DNA of 64,000 bases from Paraburkholderia phenazinium (GTDB taxonomy: Bacteria > Pseudomonadota > Gammaproteobacteria > Burkholderiales > Burkholderiaceae), in NCBI RefSeq assembly GCF_900141745.1, contig NZ_FSRM01000001.1, positions 1,302,001-1,366,000 of the forward strand, read 5' to 3'. This document shows positions 18,184 through 26,672 of this stretch, piece after piece. The number at the start of each line of letters is the position of its first letter. The first letter of the stretch is position 1. The notes under the pieces were generated by a model. That model was not told the DNA's origin. It saw only the letters and a program-made list of their open reading frames with translations, and made no database searches. The position numbers were made by a program, and so were the translations under genes.

Positions 18184-19140
18184 TTATTTGGCTACCGCTG
18201 ACGCCGCTGCCGGCGCACCGTTATCACCCGCCGCCAGCGCCGCGGAGAGAGCGTCCAGTTGCGAGAGCATCCACACCTGGTAGTTCTTGCCGGCCGGTTC
18301 CGTTTCCGTGACGCTCATGGTCGGCACGTGCGATTGCTGCGCGAGTTTCAACATGCGTTTGGTCAGGGCCTCGGTTGCCTGGCTGTTATAGATCAGGACC
18401 CGCACGCGCTTTTCGCGCAGGTCGCGTTCGAACGCGGCGATATCCGATGCGCTCGCTTCCGTGTCGTTCATTGTCGCCAGCTGGAAGCGCATATTGCGCA
18501 TCGTCAGGCCGATGGCATCCGACATGTAGCCGAACACCGGTTCCGTCGCCGTCACCGGCACGCCGGCATAGCGGCCGTGCAGATCGGCCACCTTGGCGTC
18601 GATCGGCTTGAGCGAATCGAGAAACTTCGCGAGGTTCGCATCGTACGCCGACTTGTTCGCCGGGTCAGCCGTTTCGAGTGCCGTGGTGACTGCACGGGCT
18701 ACTGCGGGCATGGTTGCCGGGTTATACCAGAGGTGCGGATTGTCGCCGCTTTTCTTGCCGATCAGGTCGGCGGCGACGATGATCGTGCGCTTTGCATTGT
18801 TCTTCGATGCGTTCAGCAGCTTCGCCATCCACGGATCGTAATCGGCGCCGTTGTAGACCACAAGGTTCGCGTGCTGCAATGCGCGGGCGGTCTTCGGGCT
18901 CGCTTCGAACAGATGCGGATCTTCGTCCGGGTTGCTCAGGATGCTGGTGACGTCCACATGGTCGCCGCCCAACTGATGCACCACGTCCCCGTAGAAGTTC
19001 TCCGCGGCCACCACCTGGATCTTCGCATCCTGCGCGAAGGCGCCCTGGCCGAGCGCCAGCACGGCGGCGCCGGCCACCAGATACTTCGACAGGCTGAGCG
19101 CACGGCGCGCATCGTGCCACTTCAAGCTGAGTTTGTTCAT
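18184..19140 (-). CDS. znuA: Metal ABC transporter substrate-binding protein (ZnuA/cluster A-I family)
   Basis: A 318-residue periplasmic protein with a signal peptide cleaved near residue 36 (AFAQDAK). Metal ligands expected for cluster A-I are the His of DPHLFE and the His of NPHLWY. The third position, usually His in HDAFGY of zinc proteins, is Glu in TEPVFGY. The fourth, usually Asp, is probably Glu in TETEP. There is no long His-rich loop. The pattern resembles Mn-type proteins at the third ligand, so the cargo could be Zn or Mn. It is the first gene of the znuA-C-B operon. No Zur-family gene is in the window. Confidence 0.88.
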   Translation of the reverse strand: MNKLSLKWHDARRALSLSKYLVAGAAVLALGQGAFAQDAKIQVVAAENFYGDVVHQLGGDHVDVTSILSNPDEDPHLFEASPKTARALQHANLVVYNGADYDPWMAKLLNASKNNAKRTIIVAADLIGKKSGDNPHLWYNPATMPAVARAVTTALETADPANKSAYDANLAKFLDSLKPIDAKVADLHGRYAGVPVTATEPVFGYMSDAIGLTMRNMRFQLATMNDTEASASDIAAFERDLREKRVRVLIYNSQATEALTKRMLKLAQQSHVPTMSVTETEPAGKNYQVWMLSQLDALSAALAAGDNGAPAAASAVAK

Positions 19141-19485
19141 CGGTATCCCTGCTGCTAAAGAGTTGAATGCGAAGGGTGCCGGCCGATCCGGGAGAGCTTC
19201 GCGGTTAAGCGGGGATGCAATGATATAACGTATCTAATAAGTTTGTCAGCGGCTGAGGGCAGTCCGCTGCCGGCGTATTGCCGCCACAGGTGCGTGCCGC
19301 GGCCTCGGCAGAGCACGACGAGCTGACTCCCCCCGGCACTGCCGCGCTGCACCATCGAAATCTCGTTAACCGCCTTGACATGACCGGACGCGTATCCGAT
19401 CATTCGATCACCAACAGAGCAATTGTTCGCGCAACGAGCGTTCGCTCACCGCGCGACAAAACTCGAAACGAACCGGAGACACGCA
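19141..19485. promoter_or_regulatory. Divergent control region between metal importer and polyol operon
   Basis: A 345-base gap. Toward the polyol operon, TTGACA (19375-19380), 17 bases and GATCAT (19398-19403) form a plausible sigma-70 promoter, followed by a 40-base stretch to the GGAG site of the GTG start at 19486. Toward znuA, an AT-rich segment at 19220-19240 contains GATA-N5-TATC, which may be a metal-regulator operator. It is not a clear Zur box. CGATCA occurs twice at 19397-19410. Confidence 0.5.
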
Positions 19486-20268
19486 GTGGCAACGCGATTG
19501 CAAGGGAAAGTGGCGATCCTCACAGGTGCAGCGAGCGGAATCGGCGAAGCCGTTGCCCGCCGGTATCTGGACGAAGGTGCGCGTTGCGTGCTGGTCGACG
19601 TCAAGCCGGCTGACGGCTTCGGAGCAGCGCTGCGCAACGCGGACGGCGACCGGGTGCTGACCATCAGCGCCGACGTCACGCGCCGCGAGGACATCCAGCG
19701 CATTGTCGCAAGCACGGTCGAACGCTTCGGCCAGATCGATATTCTCTTCAACAACGCTGCGCTGTTCGACATGCGTCCGATTCTCGACGAATCCTGGGAC
19801 GTCTTCGACCGCCTCTTCGCCGTCAACGTCAAAGGCATGTTCTTCCTGATGCAGGCCGTCGCCCAGCGCATGGTCGAGCAGGGCCACGGCGGCAAGATCA
19901 TCAACATGTCATCGCAGGCCGGCCGGCGCGGCGAGGCACTCGTTTCACACTACTGCGCAACCAAAGCCGCCGTACTAAGCTATACGCAGTCCGCTGCACT
20001 GGCGCTGGCGCCGCACAAGATCAACGTCAACGGGATCGCACCCGGGGTCGTGGATACGCCGATGTGGGATCAGGTCGACGCGCTCTTCGCGAAATATGAG
20101 AACCGTCAGCCCGGCGAAAAGAAGCGTCTGGTCGGCGAGGCGGTGCCGCTCGGCCGTATGGGTGTTCCCGACGACCTGACCGGCGCAGCGTTGTTCCTTG
20201 CTTCCGCTGATGCTGATTACATCACCGCACAGACGCTGAACGTCGATGGCGGCAACTGGATGAGCTAA
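19486..20268 (+). CDS. Sorbitol (glucitol) dehydrogenase-like SDR
   Basis: A 260-residue short-chain dehydrogenase. The start is taken at GTG 19486 because GGAG lies 8-10 bases upstream and the protein then begins MATRLQGKVAIL, directly at the Rossmann strand; the longer ORF adds an unstructured N-terminus. The NAD-binding motif is TGAASGIGEA, the NNAA motif is present, and the catalytic set is Ser of INMSSQAG with YCATK. Length and the VNGIAPGVVDTPMWDQVD segment match SmoS/sorbitol dehydrogenases, which convert D-sorbitol to fructose or galactitol to tagatose. It leads a polyol-uptake operon, which supports this role. Confidence 0.82.
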   Translation: MATRLQGKVAILTGAASGIGEAVARRYLDEGARCVLVDVKPADGFGAALRNADGDRVLTISADVTRREDIQRIVASTVERFGQIDILFNNAALFDMRPILDESWDVFDRLFAVNVKGMFFLMQAVAQRMVEQGHGGKIINMSSQAGRRGEALVSHYCATKAAVLSYTQSAALALAPHKINVNGIAPGVVDTPMWDQVDALFAKYENRQPGEKKRLVGEAVPLGRMGVPDDLTGAALFLASADADYITAQTLNVDGGNWMS

Positions 20269-20346
20269 CCCGTGGGCCCTTACCTGCTTAACGCCCGTTT
20301 GCACAACAACGCAGTAAAACATAACGTACTAGAAAGGAGACAAGTG

Positions 20347-21669
20347 ATGAAAGCAGCCATGAAACCCGCGCTCAAGGCCGTCGGTGCCGCCGCCGTTGCG
20401 TGCGCAGCGTTGAACGCCACGGCCGGGACGGTGACGATCGCGACGTTGAACAACCCGGACATGATCGAGCTGAAGAAGCTGTCGCCGGCGTTCGAGCAGG
20501 CCAATCCGGACATCAAGCTGAACTGGGTGATCCTGGAAGAAAACGTGCTGCGTCAGCGCGCCACCACCGACATCACGACCGGCAGCGGCCAGTTCGACGT
20601 GATGACGATCGGTGCGTACGAGACGCCTCAATGGGGCAAGCGCGGCTGGCTCACCCCGATCACGAACCTGCCCGCGGCCTATGATCTGAACGACGTCGTG
20701 AAGACGGCGCGCGAGGGGCTGTCGTACAACGGCTCGCTGTACGCGTTGCCGTTCTACGTCGAAAGCTCGATGACGTACTACCGCAAGGACCTGTTCGCAG
20801 CGAAGGGTCTGACGATGCCGGATCAGCCGACTTATGACCAGATCCAGCAATTCGCCGACAAGCTCACCGACAAGGCCAACGGCATCTACGGTATCTGCCT
20901 GCGCGGCAAGGCCGGCTGGGGCGAAAACATGGCGTACGCGACCACGGTCGTGAACACCTTCGGCGGCCGCTGGTTCAACGAGAAGTGGGAACCGCAGCTC
21001 ACGTCGCCGGAATGGAAGAAGGCTATCGGCTTCTACGTCAACCTGCTGCAAAAAGACGGCCCTCCGGGAGCGAGCTCGAACGGCTTCAACGAAAACCTGA
21101 CGCTGATGTCATCGGGCAAATGCGCGATGTGGATCGATGCGACGGTGGCGGCCGGCATGCTGTACAACAAGCAGCAATCGCAGATCGCCGACAAGGTGGG
21201 TTTTGCTGCCGCTCCGACCGAAGTGACGCCGAACGGCGCACACTGGCTGTGGGCTTGGGCGCTGGCAATTCCGAAGTCGTCCAAGCAGGCTGATGCTGCG
21301 AAGAAGTTCATCGCGTGGGCCACCTCGAAGGAATACATCGAGATGGTCGCGAAGGATGAAGGCTGGGCCTCGGCGCCTCCGGGAACCCGTCAGTCGACCT
21401 ATGCTCGTCCTGAGTACAAGGCGGCCGCACCGTTTGCCGACTTCGTGCTGAAGGCGATCGAAACGGCTGATCCGAATCATCCGACGCTCAAACCGGTGCC
21501 GTACACCGGTGTGCAGTTCGTCGGCATTCCTGAGTTTCAGTCGTTTGGTACGGTAGTGGGCCAAAGCATCTCGGGTGCCCTCGCCGGACAGATGACCGTC
21601 GACCAGGCACTGGCAGCCGGACAGGCTACTGCCGAACGCGCTGTGCGGCAGGCCGGTTATCTGAAGTGA
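20347..21669 (+). CDS. Sugar-alcohol ABC transporter substrate-binding protein (SmoE/MtlE-like)
   Basis: A 440-residue periplasmic binding protein. ATG 20347 follows AGAAAGGAGAC and gives a signal peptide cleaved near residue 28 (LNATAGTVT). The mature protein is a family-1 solute-binding protein (DMIELKKLSPAFEQANPDI; GEWNxFGG-like VVNTFGGRWFNEKWEP), related to the sorbitol/mannitol-binding proteins SmoE and MtlE. It delivers polyols to the two permeases encoded downstream. The 178-base gap to the first permease carries two GC-rich hairpins that may raise the level of this protein over the permeases. Confidence 0.88.
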   Translation: MKAAMKPALKAVGAAAVACAALNATAGTVTIATLNNPDMIELKKLSPAFEQANPDIKLNWVILEENVLRQRATTDITTGSGQFDVMTIGAYETPQWGKRGWLTPITNLPAAYDLNDVVKTAREGLSYNGSLYALPFYVESSMTYYRKDLFAAKGLTMPDQPTYDQIQQFADKLTDKANGIYGICLRGKAGWGENMAYATTVVNTFGGRWFNEKWEPQLTSPEWKKAIGFYVNLLQKDGPPGASSNGFNENLTLMSSGKCAMWIDATVAAGMLYNKQQSQIADKVGFAAAPTEVTPNGAHWLWAWALAIPKSSKQADAAKKFIAWATSKEYIEMVAKDEGWASAPPGTRQSTYARPEYKAAAPFADFVLKAIETADPNHPTLKPVPYTGVQFVGIPEFQSFGTVVGQSISGALAGQMTVDQALAAGQATAERAVRQAGYLK

Positions 21670-21679
21670 CGTGAAACAC

Positions 21680-21783
21680 GCCGGCCGACGCCAGTCGGCC
21701 GGCCCTTGCAGCACAGCGGGCCGTCGCGGCTGAGCCGTTACGCCTGAGCCACGTCCCGGTCGCACCCGCTTCGCCGCGACCGG
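21680..21783 (+). other. Two intercistronic hairpins after the binding-protein gene
   Basis: GCCGGCCGAC and GTCGGCCGGC (21680-21689, 21694-21703) form a perfect 10-bp stem with a four-base loop. CCGGTCGC (21756-21763) and GCGACCGG (21776-21783) form an 8-bp stem. Hairpins in this position commonly stabilise the upstream message or partly terminate it. No T-run follows either one. Confidence 0.6.
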
Positions 21784-21847
21784 CAGCACCTCGGGCTGAA
21801 CCTTCAGCCGCGCGTTTACCGCGCTTTACCGAACAGGTGGTCACATC

Positions 21848-22783
21848 ATGCGTCCTCTGCGCCTTCCTCTCATGCATGCCACTCCCCAGACCGAAAAAGA
21901 GCGCGAAACGCGCAAAGCCAATTCCGCGCGCTGGTTAGCGGCGCCGTCCACTGCTGTACTGGTACTGTGGATGGCGATTCCGTTGGCGATGACGATCTGG
22001 TTTTCGTTCTCGCATTACAACCTGCTCAATCCTGATGAAAAGGGCTTTGCGGGGATCGACAACTACAAGTACCTCGCTACAGACCCGTCGTTTGGACCGT
22101 CGATCGGACACACGCTCGAACTGATTATCGCCACGCTGGTGATTACGGTAGTGGGCGGCGTGCTGATGTCGGTGCTGTTCGACCGTAAGTTCTACGGCCA
22201 GGGTGTCGCACGGCTGCTGGCGATTGCGCCGTTCTTCGTGATGCCGACGGTCAGCGCGCTGATCTGGAAGAACATGATCCTGCATCCGGTGTACGGCCTG
22301 ATCGCGCAGGGTATGCGCGCCATAGGCATGCAGCCGATCGACTGGTTCGCCGACTATCCGCTCACCGCGATCATCATGATCGTCTCGTGGCAGTGGTTAC
22401 CGTTCGCGTTCCTGATTTTGTTCACGGCCATCCAGTCGCTCGACCAGGAGCAGAAGGAAGCGGCCAAGATCGACGGCGCGGGTGCCTTCTCGATGTTCTT
22501 CTACATCACACTGCCTCACCTGAAACGGGCGATTGCAGTGGTGGTGATGATGGAGACCATTTTCCTGCTGTCGATCTTCGCTGAAATCTATACGACGACA
22601 GGCGGCGGCCCAGGCACGGCGACCACCAATCTGTCTTACCTGATCTATTCGCTCGGCCTGCAACAGTTCGACGTGGGCCTCGCCTCGGCCGGCGGGATTC
22701 TCGCGGTGGTGCTGGCGAACATCGTGTCGTTCTTCCTTGTCCGCATGCTCGCGAAGAACCTGAAAGGGGAGTACGAAAAATGA
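21848..22783 (+). CDS. Polyol ABC transporter permease (SmoF/MtlF-like)
   Basis: A 311-residue inner-membrane permease of the MalF type, with six predicted helices starting at about residue 32. The EAA loop, which contacts the ATPase, is seen as EAAKIDGAGAFSMFFYITLPHL. The start at 21848 is preceded by AGGTGG; a second ATG eight codons on is possible. It pairs with the second permease, whose start overlaps its stop (ATGA at 22780-22783). Confidence 0.92.
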   Translation: MRPLRLPLMHATPQTEKERETRKANSARWLAAPSTAVLVLWMAIPLAMTIWFSFSHYNLLNPDEKGFAGIDNYKYLATDPSFGPSIGHTLELIIATLVITVVGGVLMSVLFDRKFYGQGVARLLAIAPFFVMPTVSALIWKNMILHPVYGLIAQGMRAIGMQPIDWFADYPLTAIIMIVSWQWLPFAFLILFTAIQSLDQEQKEAAKIDGAGAFSMFFYITLPHLKRAIAVVVMMETIFLLSIFAEIYTTTGGGPGTATTNLSYLIYSLGLQQFDVGLASAGGILAVVLANIVSFFLVRMLAKNLKGEYEK

Positions 22784-23649
22784 GCCACGTTGCCGCTTCA
22801 CCTGTTTCGTCGTCGGCCACCTCGTCGAAGAATGCGCCGTGGGCCGTCTTCAAGCGCGCGATTCCTGGTGTGTTCGCATGGCTGATCGCGTTGCTGCTGT
22901 TCTTCCCGATCTTCTGGATGACGATTACCGCGTTCAAGACCGAGCAGCAGGCTTATGCGTCGTCGCTGTTTTTCATCCCGACGCTGGACAGCTTCCGTGA
23001 GGTGTTCGCACGCAGCAACTATTTCTCGTTCGCGTGGAATTCGGTGCTGATTTCGGCGGGCGTCACGGTGCTGTGCCTGTTGCTCGCCGTGCCATGTGCT
23101 TACGCGATGGCGTTCTTTCCGACCCGCCGCACGCAGAAGCTGCTGCTGTGGATGCTGTCGACGAAGATGATGCCGTCGGTGGGCGTGCTGGTGCCGATCT
23201 ATCTGCTGTGGAAGAACTCCGGGCTGCTCGATACGGTGTCGGGGCTCGTGATCGTCTACACGCTGATCAATCTGCCGATTGCGGTGTGGATGACCTTCAC
23301 GTACTTCGCCGAGATTCCGCGCGATATTCTTGAAGCAGGCCGCATGGATGGCGCGGCGACCTGGCAGGAAATCGTCTTCCTGCTGATGCCGATGTCGCTG
23401 CCGGGCCTGGCTTCCACGGCGCTGCTGCTGGTCATTCTGTCGTGGAACGAGGCGTTCTGGAGTATCAACCTGTCCAGTTCGAACGCGGCGCCGCTGACGG
23501 TGTTTATCGCGTCGTACTCGAGTCCTGAAGGGTTGTTCTGGGCCAAGCTTTCGGCCGCTTCGCTGCTGGCGGTGGCGCCGATCCTGATCGTCGGCTGGCT
23601 GTCGCAGAAGCAACTGGTGCGTGGGCTGACGTTCGGGGCGGTTAAATGA
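22780..23649 (+). CDS. Polyol ABC transporter permease (SmoG/MtlG-like)
   Basis: A 289-residue MalG-type permease with six helices. Its EAA loop is EAGRMDGAATWQEIVFLLMPMSLPG. The start codon overlaps the previous stop by four bases, and its own stop overlaps the next gene by four bases (ATGA at 23646), so the three are translationally coupled. It forms the membrane channel with the preceding permease. Confidence 0.92.
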   Translation: MSHVAASPVSSSATSSKNAPWAVFKRAIPGVFAWLIALLLFFPIFWMTITAFKTEQQAYASSLFFIPTLDSFREVFARSNYFSFAWNSVLISAGVTVLCLLLAVPCAYAMAFFPTRRTQKLLLWMLSTKMMPSVGVLVPIYLLWKNSGLLDTVSGLVIVYTLINLPIAVWMTFTYFAEIPRDILEAGRMDGAATWQEIVFLLMPMSLPGLASTALLLVILSWNEAFWSINLSSSNAAPLTVFIASYSSPEGLFWAKLSAASLLAVAPILIVGWLSQKQLVRGLTFGAVK

Positions 23650-24350
23650 CCGGTAACCCCGTGACTGGTAACCGGCTGGCGTTGATCTGCGATTGCGACG
23701 GTGTCCTGATCGACAGCGAAGCGGTGGCGGCGCGCATGCTGGTGCATGAGCTGGAGGCGCGCTGGCCGGATACCGACGTCGAACCGGTGGTGCTGCCACT
23801 GCTTGGGTTGCGCATCGAACGGGTGCTCGAAAACGCGGCCGCGCAACTTGGCCGCAGCCTGAGCGCGGAAGACATGGCCTCGATACGCCACGCCGTCGAA
23901 GCTGCGGCGATGCAGGCACCTGCAGTCGCCGGCATTGCCGAGGCACTCGCGCAGATTCCGCTTATCAAGGCATGCGCGAGCAACAGCTTCAAGGCGTATG
24001 TGCAAACGGTGCTGGCGCGCACGGGCCTCGAGAAGTTCTTCGATGGCCGGCTGTACTGTGCCGATGCCGTCGCCATGCCGAAGCCCGCTCCGGACGTGTA
24101 TCTGGCGGCGGCAAAGGGTTTCGGTCTGGCGAGCAGCGCCTGTCTGGTCGTGGAAGACAGCGTCACCGGCGTGACGGCGGCGAGCGCGGCAGGAATGACG
24201 GTGCTGGGCTTTATCGGAGGCGGTCACGCGAGCGAGGCGCAGATCGGCGCGTTGCACGCGGCGGGTGCCTCACACGTATTCGACGATATGACGCAACTGC
24301 CCGAGCTGGTGGCGCTATGGACCCAGCGCGTGACGGCGGCATTGCATTGA
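23646..24350 (+). CDS. HAD-family phosphatase/phosphomutase-like protein
   Basis: A 234-residue haloacid-dehalogenase hydrolase of subfamily IA. Motif I is ICDCDGVLIDSEA (nucleophile Asp and second Asp), motif II is the Ser of KACASNSFKAY, motif III is the Lys in MPKPAPDVYLAAA, and the metal-binding acidic pair is in VVEDSVTGVTAA. The residues resemble YniC/beta-phosphoglucomutase-like sugar-phosphate phosphatases. Its start overlaps the permease stop, so it is made with the importer. It may remove toxic polyol- or ketose-phosphates or act on a pathway intermediate (inference). Confidence 0.85.
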   Translation: MTGNPVTGNRLALICDCDGVLIDSEAVAARMLVHELEARWPDTDVEPVVLPLLGLRIERVLENAAAQLGRSLSAEDMASIRHAVEAAAMQAPAVAGIAEALAQIPLIKACASNSFKAYVQTVLARTGLEKFFDGRLYCADAVAMPKPAPDVYLAAAKGFGLASSACLVVEDSVTGVTAASAAGMTVLGFIGGGHASEAQIGALHAAGASHVFDDMTQLPELVALWTQRVTAALH

Positions 24351-24461
24351 GAAGGTATTGAGAGGGTTTGCGAGCCGGGTGCGGAAAGAGACAGGCACAC
24401 GCCGCTAGCGGACGCTGTCAAACTGGATTAACGTAGTACGAGAAACATACGGAGACACATC

Positions 24462-25571
24462 ATGGCAAGCTTAACTCTGCGCAACATCAGAAAAGCCTAC
24501 GACGACAATGAAGTGATGCGCGACGTCAATCTCGACATCGCGGACGGTGAGTTCGTTGTGTTCGTGGGCCCGAGCGGCTGCGGGAAATCGACGCTGATGC
24601 GCATGATCGCCGGCCTCGAGGACATCACGAGCGGCGATCTGAATATCGACGGCACGCGCGTGAACGACGTGCCGCCAGCCAAGCGCGGCATTGCGATGGT
24701 GTTCCAGTCATACGCGCTTTATCCGCACATGACGCTGTACGACAACATGGCGTTCGGGCTGAAGCTTGCCGGCACCAAGAAGCCGGAGATCGACGCGGCG
24801 GTGCGCAATGCAGCGAAGATTCTGCACATCGACCACCTGCTCGACCGCAAGCCCAAGCAGTTGTCGGGCGGCCAGCGGCAACGCGTGGCCATCGGCCGTG
24901 CGATTACGCGCAAGCCGAAGGTGTTCCTCTTCGACGAACCGCTGTCGAACCTCGATGCCGCGCTGCGCGTGAAGATGCGCCTGGAGTTCGCCCGTCTGCA
25001 CGACGAGCTGAAGACCACGATGATCTACGTGACGCACGATCAGGTCGAGGCCATGACGCTGGCGGACAAGATCGTGGTGCTGTCGGCGGGCAATGTCGAG
25101 CAGGTTGGCAGCCCGACGATGCTGTATCACGCGCCGGCCAACCGCTTCGTGGCAGGCTTTATCGGCTCGCCGAAAATGAACTTCATGGAGGGCGTGGTGC
25201 AGTCGGTTACGCACGACGGCGTCACGGTGCGCTACGAAACCGGCGAGACCCAGCGCGTTGCAGTGGAGCCGGGCACGGTGAAGCAGGGCGACAAGGTGAC
25301 GGTTGGGATTCGCCCCGAGCATCTGCACGTCGGCACGACCGATGACGGCGTTTCGGCACGCACGATGGCGATTGAATCGCTTGGGGATGCGGCCTATCTG
25401 TACGCGGAATCGAGTGTGTCGCCGGAGGGTCTGATTGCGCGTATTCCGCCGCTCGAACGGCATACGAAGGGCGAGACGCAGAAGCTCGGCGCGACGCCCG
25501 AGCATTGCCATCTGTTCGATGCCCAAGGGAAAGCGTTCCAGCGCAAGATTGTCGAGGTACTGGCTGCTTAA
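24462..25571 (+). CDS. Polyol ABC transporter ATP-binding protein (SmoK/MalK-like)
   Basis: A 369-residue ATPase of the CUT1 type. Walker A is [13 protein letters not shown], the signature is [14 protein letters not shown], Walker B is [13 protein letters not shown] and the switch His is in [12 protein letters not shown]-terminal TOBE/OB regulatory domain of about 130 residues follows ([20 protein letters not shown]). It energises the two permeases encoded upstream and completes the importer. The gene lies 111 bases after the HAD gene, after a GGAGACA site, so a separate promoter cannot be excluded. Confidence 0.94.
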   Translation: MASLTLRNIRKAYDDNEVMRDVNLDIADGEFVVFVGPSGCGKSTLMRMIAGLEDITSGDLNIDGTRVNDVPPAKRGIAMVFQSYALYPHMTLYDNMAFGLKLAGTKKPEIDAAVRNAAKILHIDHLLDRKPKQLSGGQRQRVAIGRAITRKPKVFLFDEPLSNLDAALRVKMRLEFARLHDELKTTMIYVTHDQVEAMTLADKIVVLSAGNVEQVGSPTMLYHAPANRFVAGFIGSPKMNFMEGVVQSVTHDGVTVRYETGETQRVAVEPGTVKQGDKVTVGIRPEHLHVGTTDDGVSARTMAIESLGDAAYLYAESSVSPEGLIARIPPLERHTKGETQKLGATPEHCHLFDAQGKAFQRKIVEVLAA

Positions 25572-25572
25572 G

Positions 25573-25608
25573 CGAAGAACGCGAAGACCCCGAAGACCGC
25601 GAAGAACA
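25573..25608. repeat. Four 9-bp tandem repeats (CGAAGAMCN)
   Basis: CGAAGAACG, CGAAGACCC, CGAAGACCG and CGAAGAACA follow head to tail, just after the transporter ATPase stop and before the convergent SorC-type gene. A TGCGCCG/CGGCGCA hairpin (25614-25620, 25629-25635) lies directly beyond. Confidence 0.8.
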
Positions 25609-25650
25609 CAAGGTGCGCCGCGTATAGCCGGCGCATCTTGCCAGTAGCGT

Positions 25651-26598
25651 TCACGCCTCCAGCGCCGCTCGTGCGCACAACTCGTCGGTCACCAGCCCCG
25701 ACAGCCATCCGCCTTTGAGCACTGCAATCACCGCCTCGCGTTTGCGCTCGCCGCCGGCGAAGCCAATCGTGGGCCGCCGCGGCGGCGAATCCAGCGCCAC
25801 GCTGGTGACGCGCTGCCCCGTCGACGATTCGACGTGCCCACCCGCTGCGTCGATCGGCAGACCGAGGATCTCGGCCACCGCCTTGTTTTGCACGAGCTCC
25901 TTCACTTCGCTCGACGTAATAAACCCATCCTCGTATAGCGGGCAGTGCGGTCCGATGTTGCCAATCCCGACAAACGCCACATCGGCCTCGCCCGTCAGCG
26001 ATTCGACGATCCGGTACAGACGGTGATTGCACCACTGCGCGCGCTCGGCCTCGCTATCGGCGAGCAGCGGCGCGGGCAGCAGAAAATGCTTGCCGCCGGT
26101 CTTCTCCGAAATGTGCAGCGCGACGTCGTAGCGGTTCGAGGAGCCGTCCTGGGCGATCGCCCCGACCATCGATACCAACCGGTGTTGCGGACGCTCCAGC
26201 TGGGCGATCTGGTCGACCGCGGCTTTGAGCGTCCGGCCGCTGCCCACCGCGACCACCATTGGCTTTTCTTCGTTCAGATAGCGTTCCATCACCTGCGCGC
26301 CGGCGACGGCGAGCTTGCGGTCGACTTCCTCGGCGGTGTCGTTGTCGACCGGTACCACTTCGCACATCGCGAGGCCATAGCGCTTCGATAACTGCTCGGC
26401 GAGCGCAAGGCAATCGGCGAGCTGATGATCGACCCGCACGCGTATCAGGTTTTTCTCGACCGCGAATGCGACCAGCCGCTGTGCCACCGGGCGCGACACC
26501 TGCAGTTTCTCTGCGATCTCGTTCTGGGTGTTGCCTGCGACGTAGTAGAGCCACGCGGCGCGTGTGGCGAGGTCGAGTTTTTCGTTGGACTTGGGCAC
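25651..26598 (-). CDS. SorC-family sugar-binding transcriptional regulator
   Basis: A 315-residue regulator. The N-terminal helix-turn-helix (residues about 8-55) contains AWLYYVAGNTQNEIAEKLQVSRPVAQRL, typical of SorC/DeoR-like sensors. The remainder is the sugar-phosphate-binding domain, with VGSGRTLKAAVDQIAQL and GFAGGERKREAVIAVLKG near the C-terminus. It is placed between the importer operon and xylB/dalD and probably senses a ketose phosphate or polyol to control these genes. It is transcribed in the same direction as xylB and dalD, 74 bases after xylB ends. Confidence 0.92.
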   Translation of the reverse strand: MPKSNEKLDLATRAAWLYYVAGNTQNEIAEKLQVSRPVAQRLVAFAVEKNLIRVRVDHQLADCLALAEQLSKRYGLAMCEVVPVDNDTAEEVDRKLAVAGAQVMERYLNEEKPMVVAVGSGRTLKAAVDQIAQLERPQHRLVSMVGAIAQDGSSNRYDVALHISEKTGGKHFLLPAPLLADSEAERAQWCNHRLYRIVESLTGEADVAFVGIGNIGPHCPLYEDGFITSSEVKELVQNKAVAEILGLPIDAAGGHVESSTGQRVTSVALDSPPRRPTIGFAGGERKREAVIAVLKGGWLSGLVTDELCARAALEA

Positions 26599-26672
26599 GG
26601 TGGGCTTCTTGTGGTTTGCGCCGAGGATAGCAGTCTCTCAGTCTGCTGATTCCGGCATGGGGGACGTCATCG

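Noticed and set aside
19216..19240. Zur box upstream of the metal importer
   Set aside because: The AT-rich segment has only GATA-N5-TATC symmetry and does not match the Zur consensus I know, so it is noted in the gap entry but not called.
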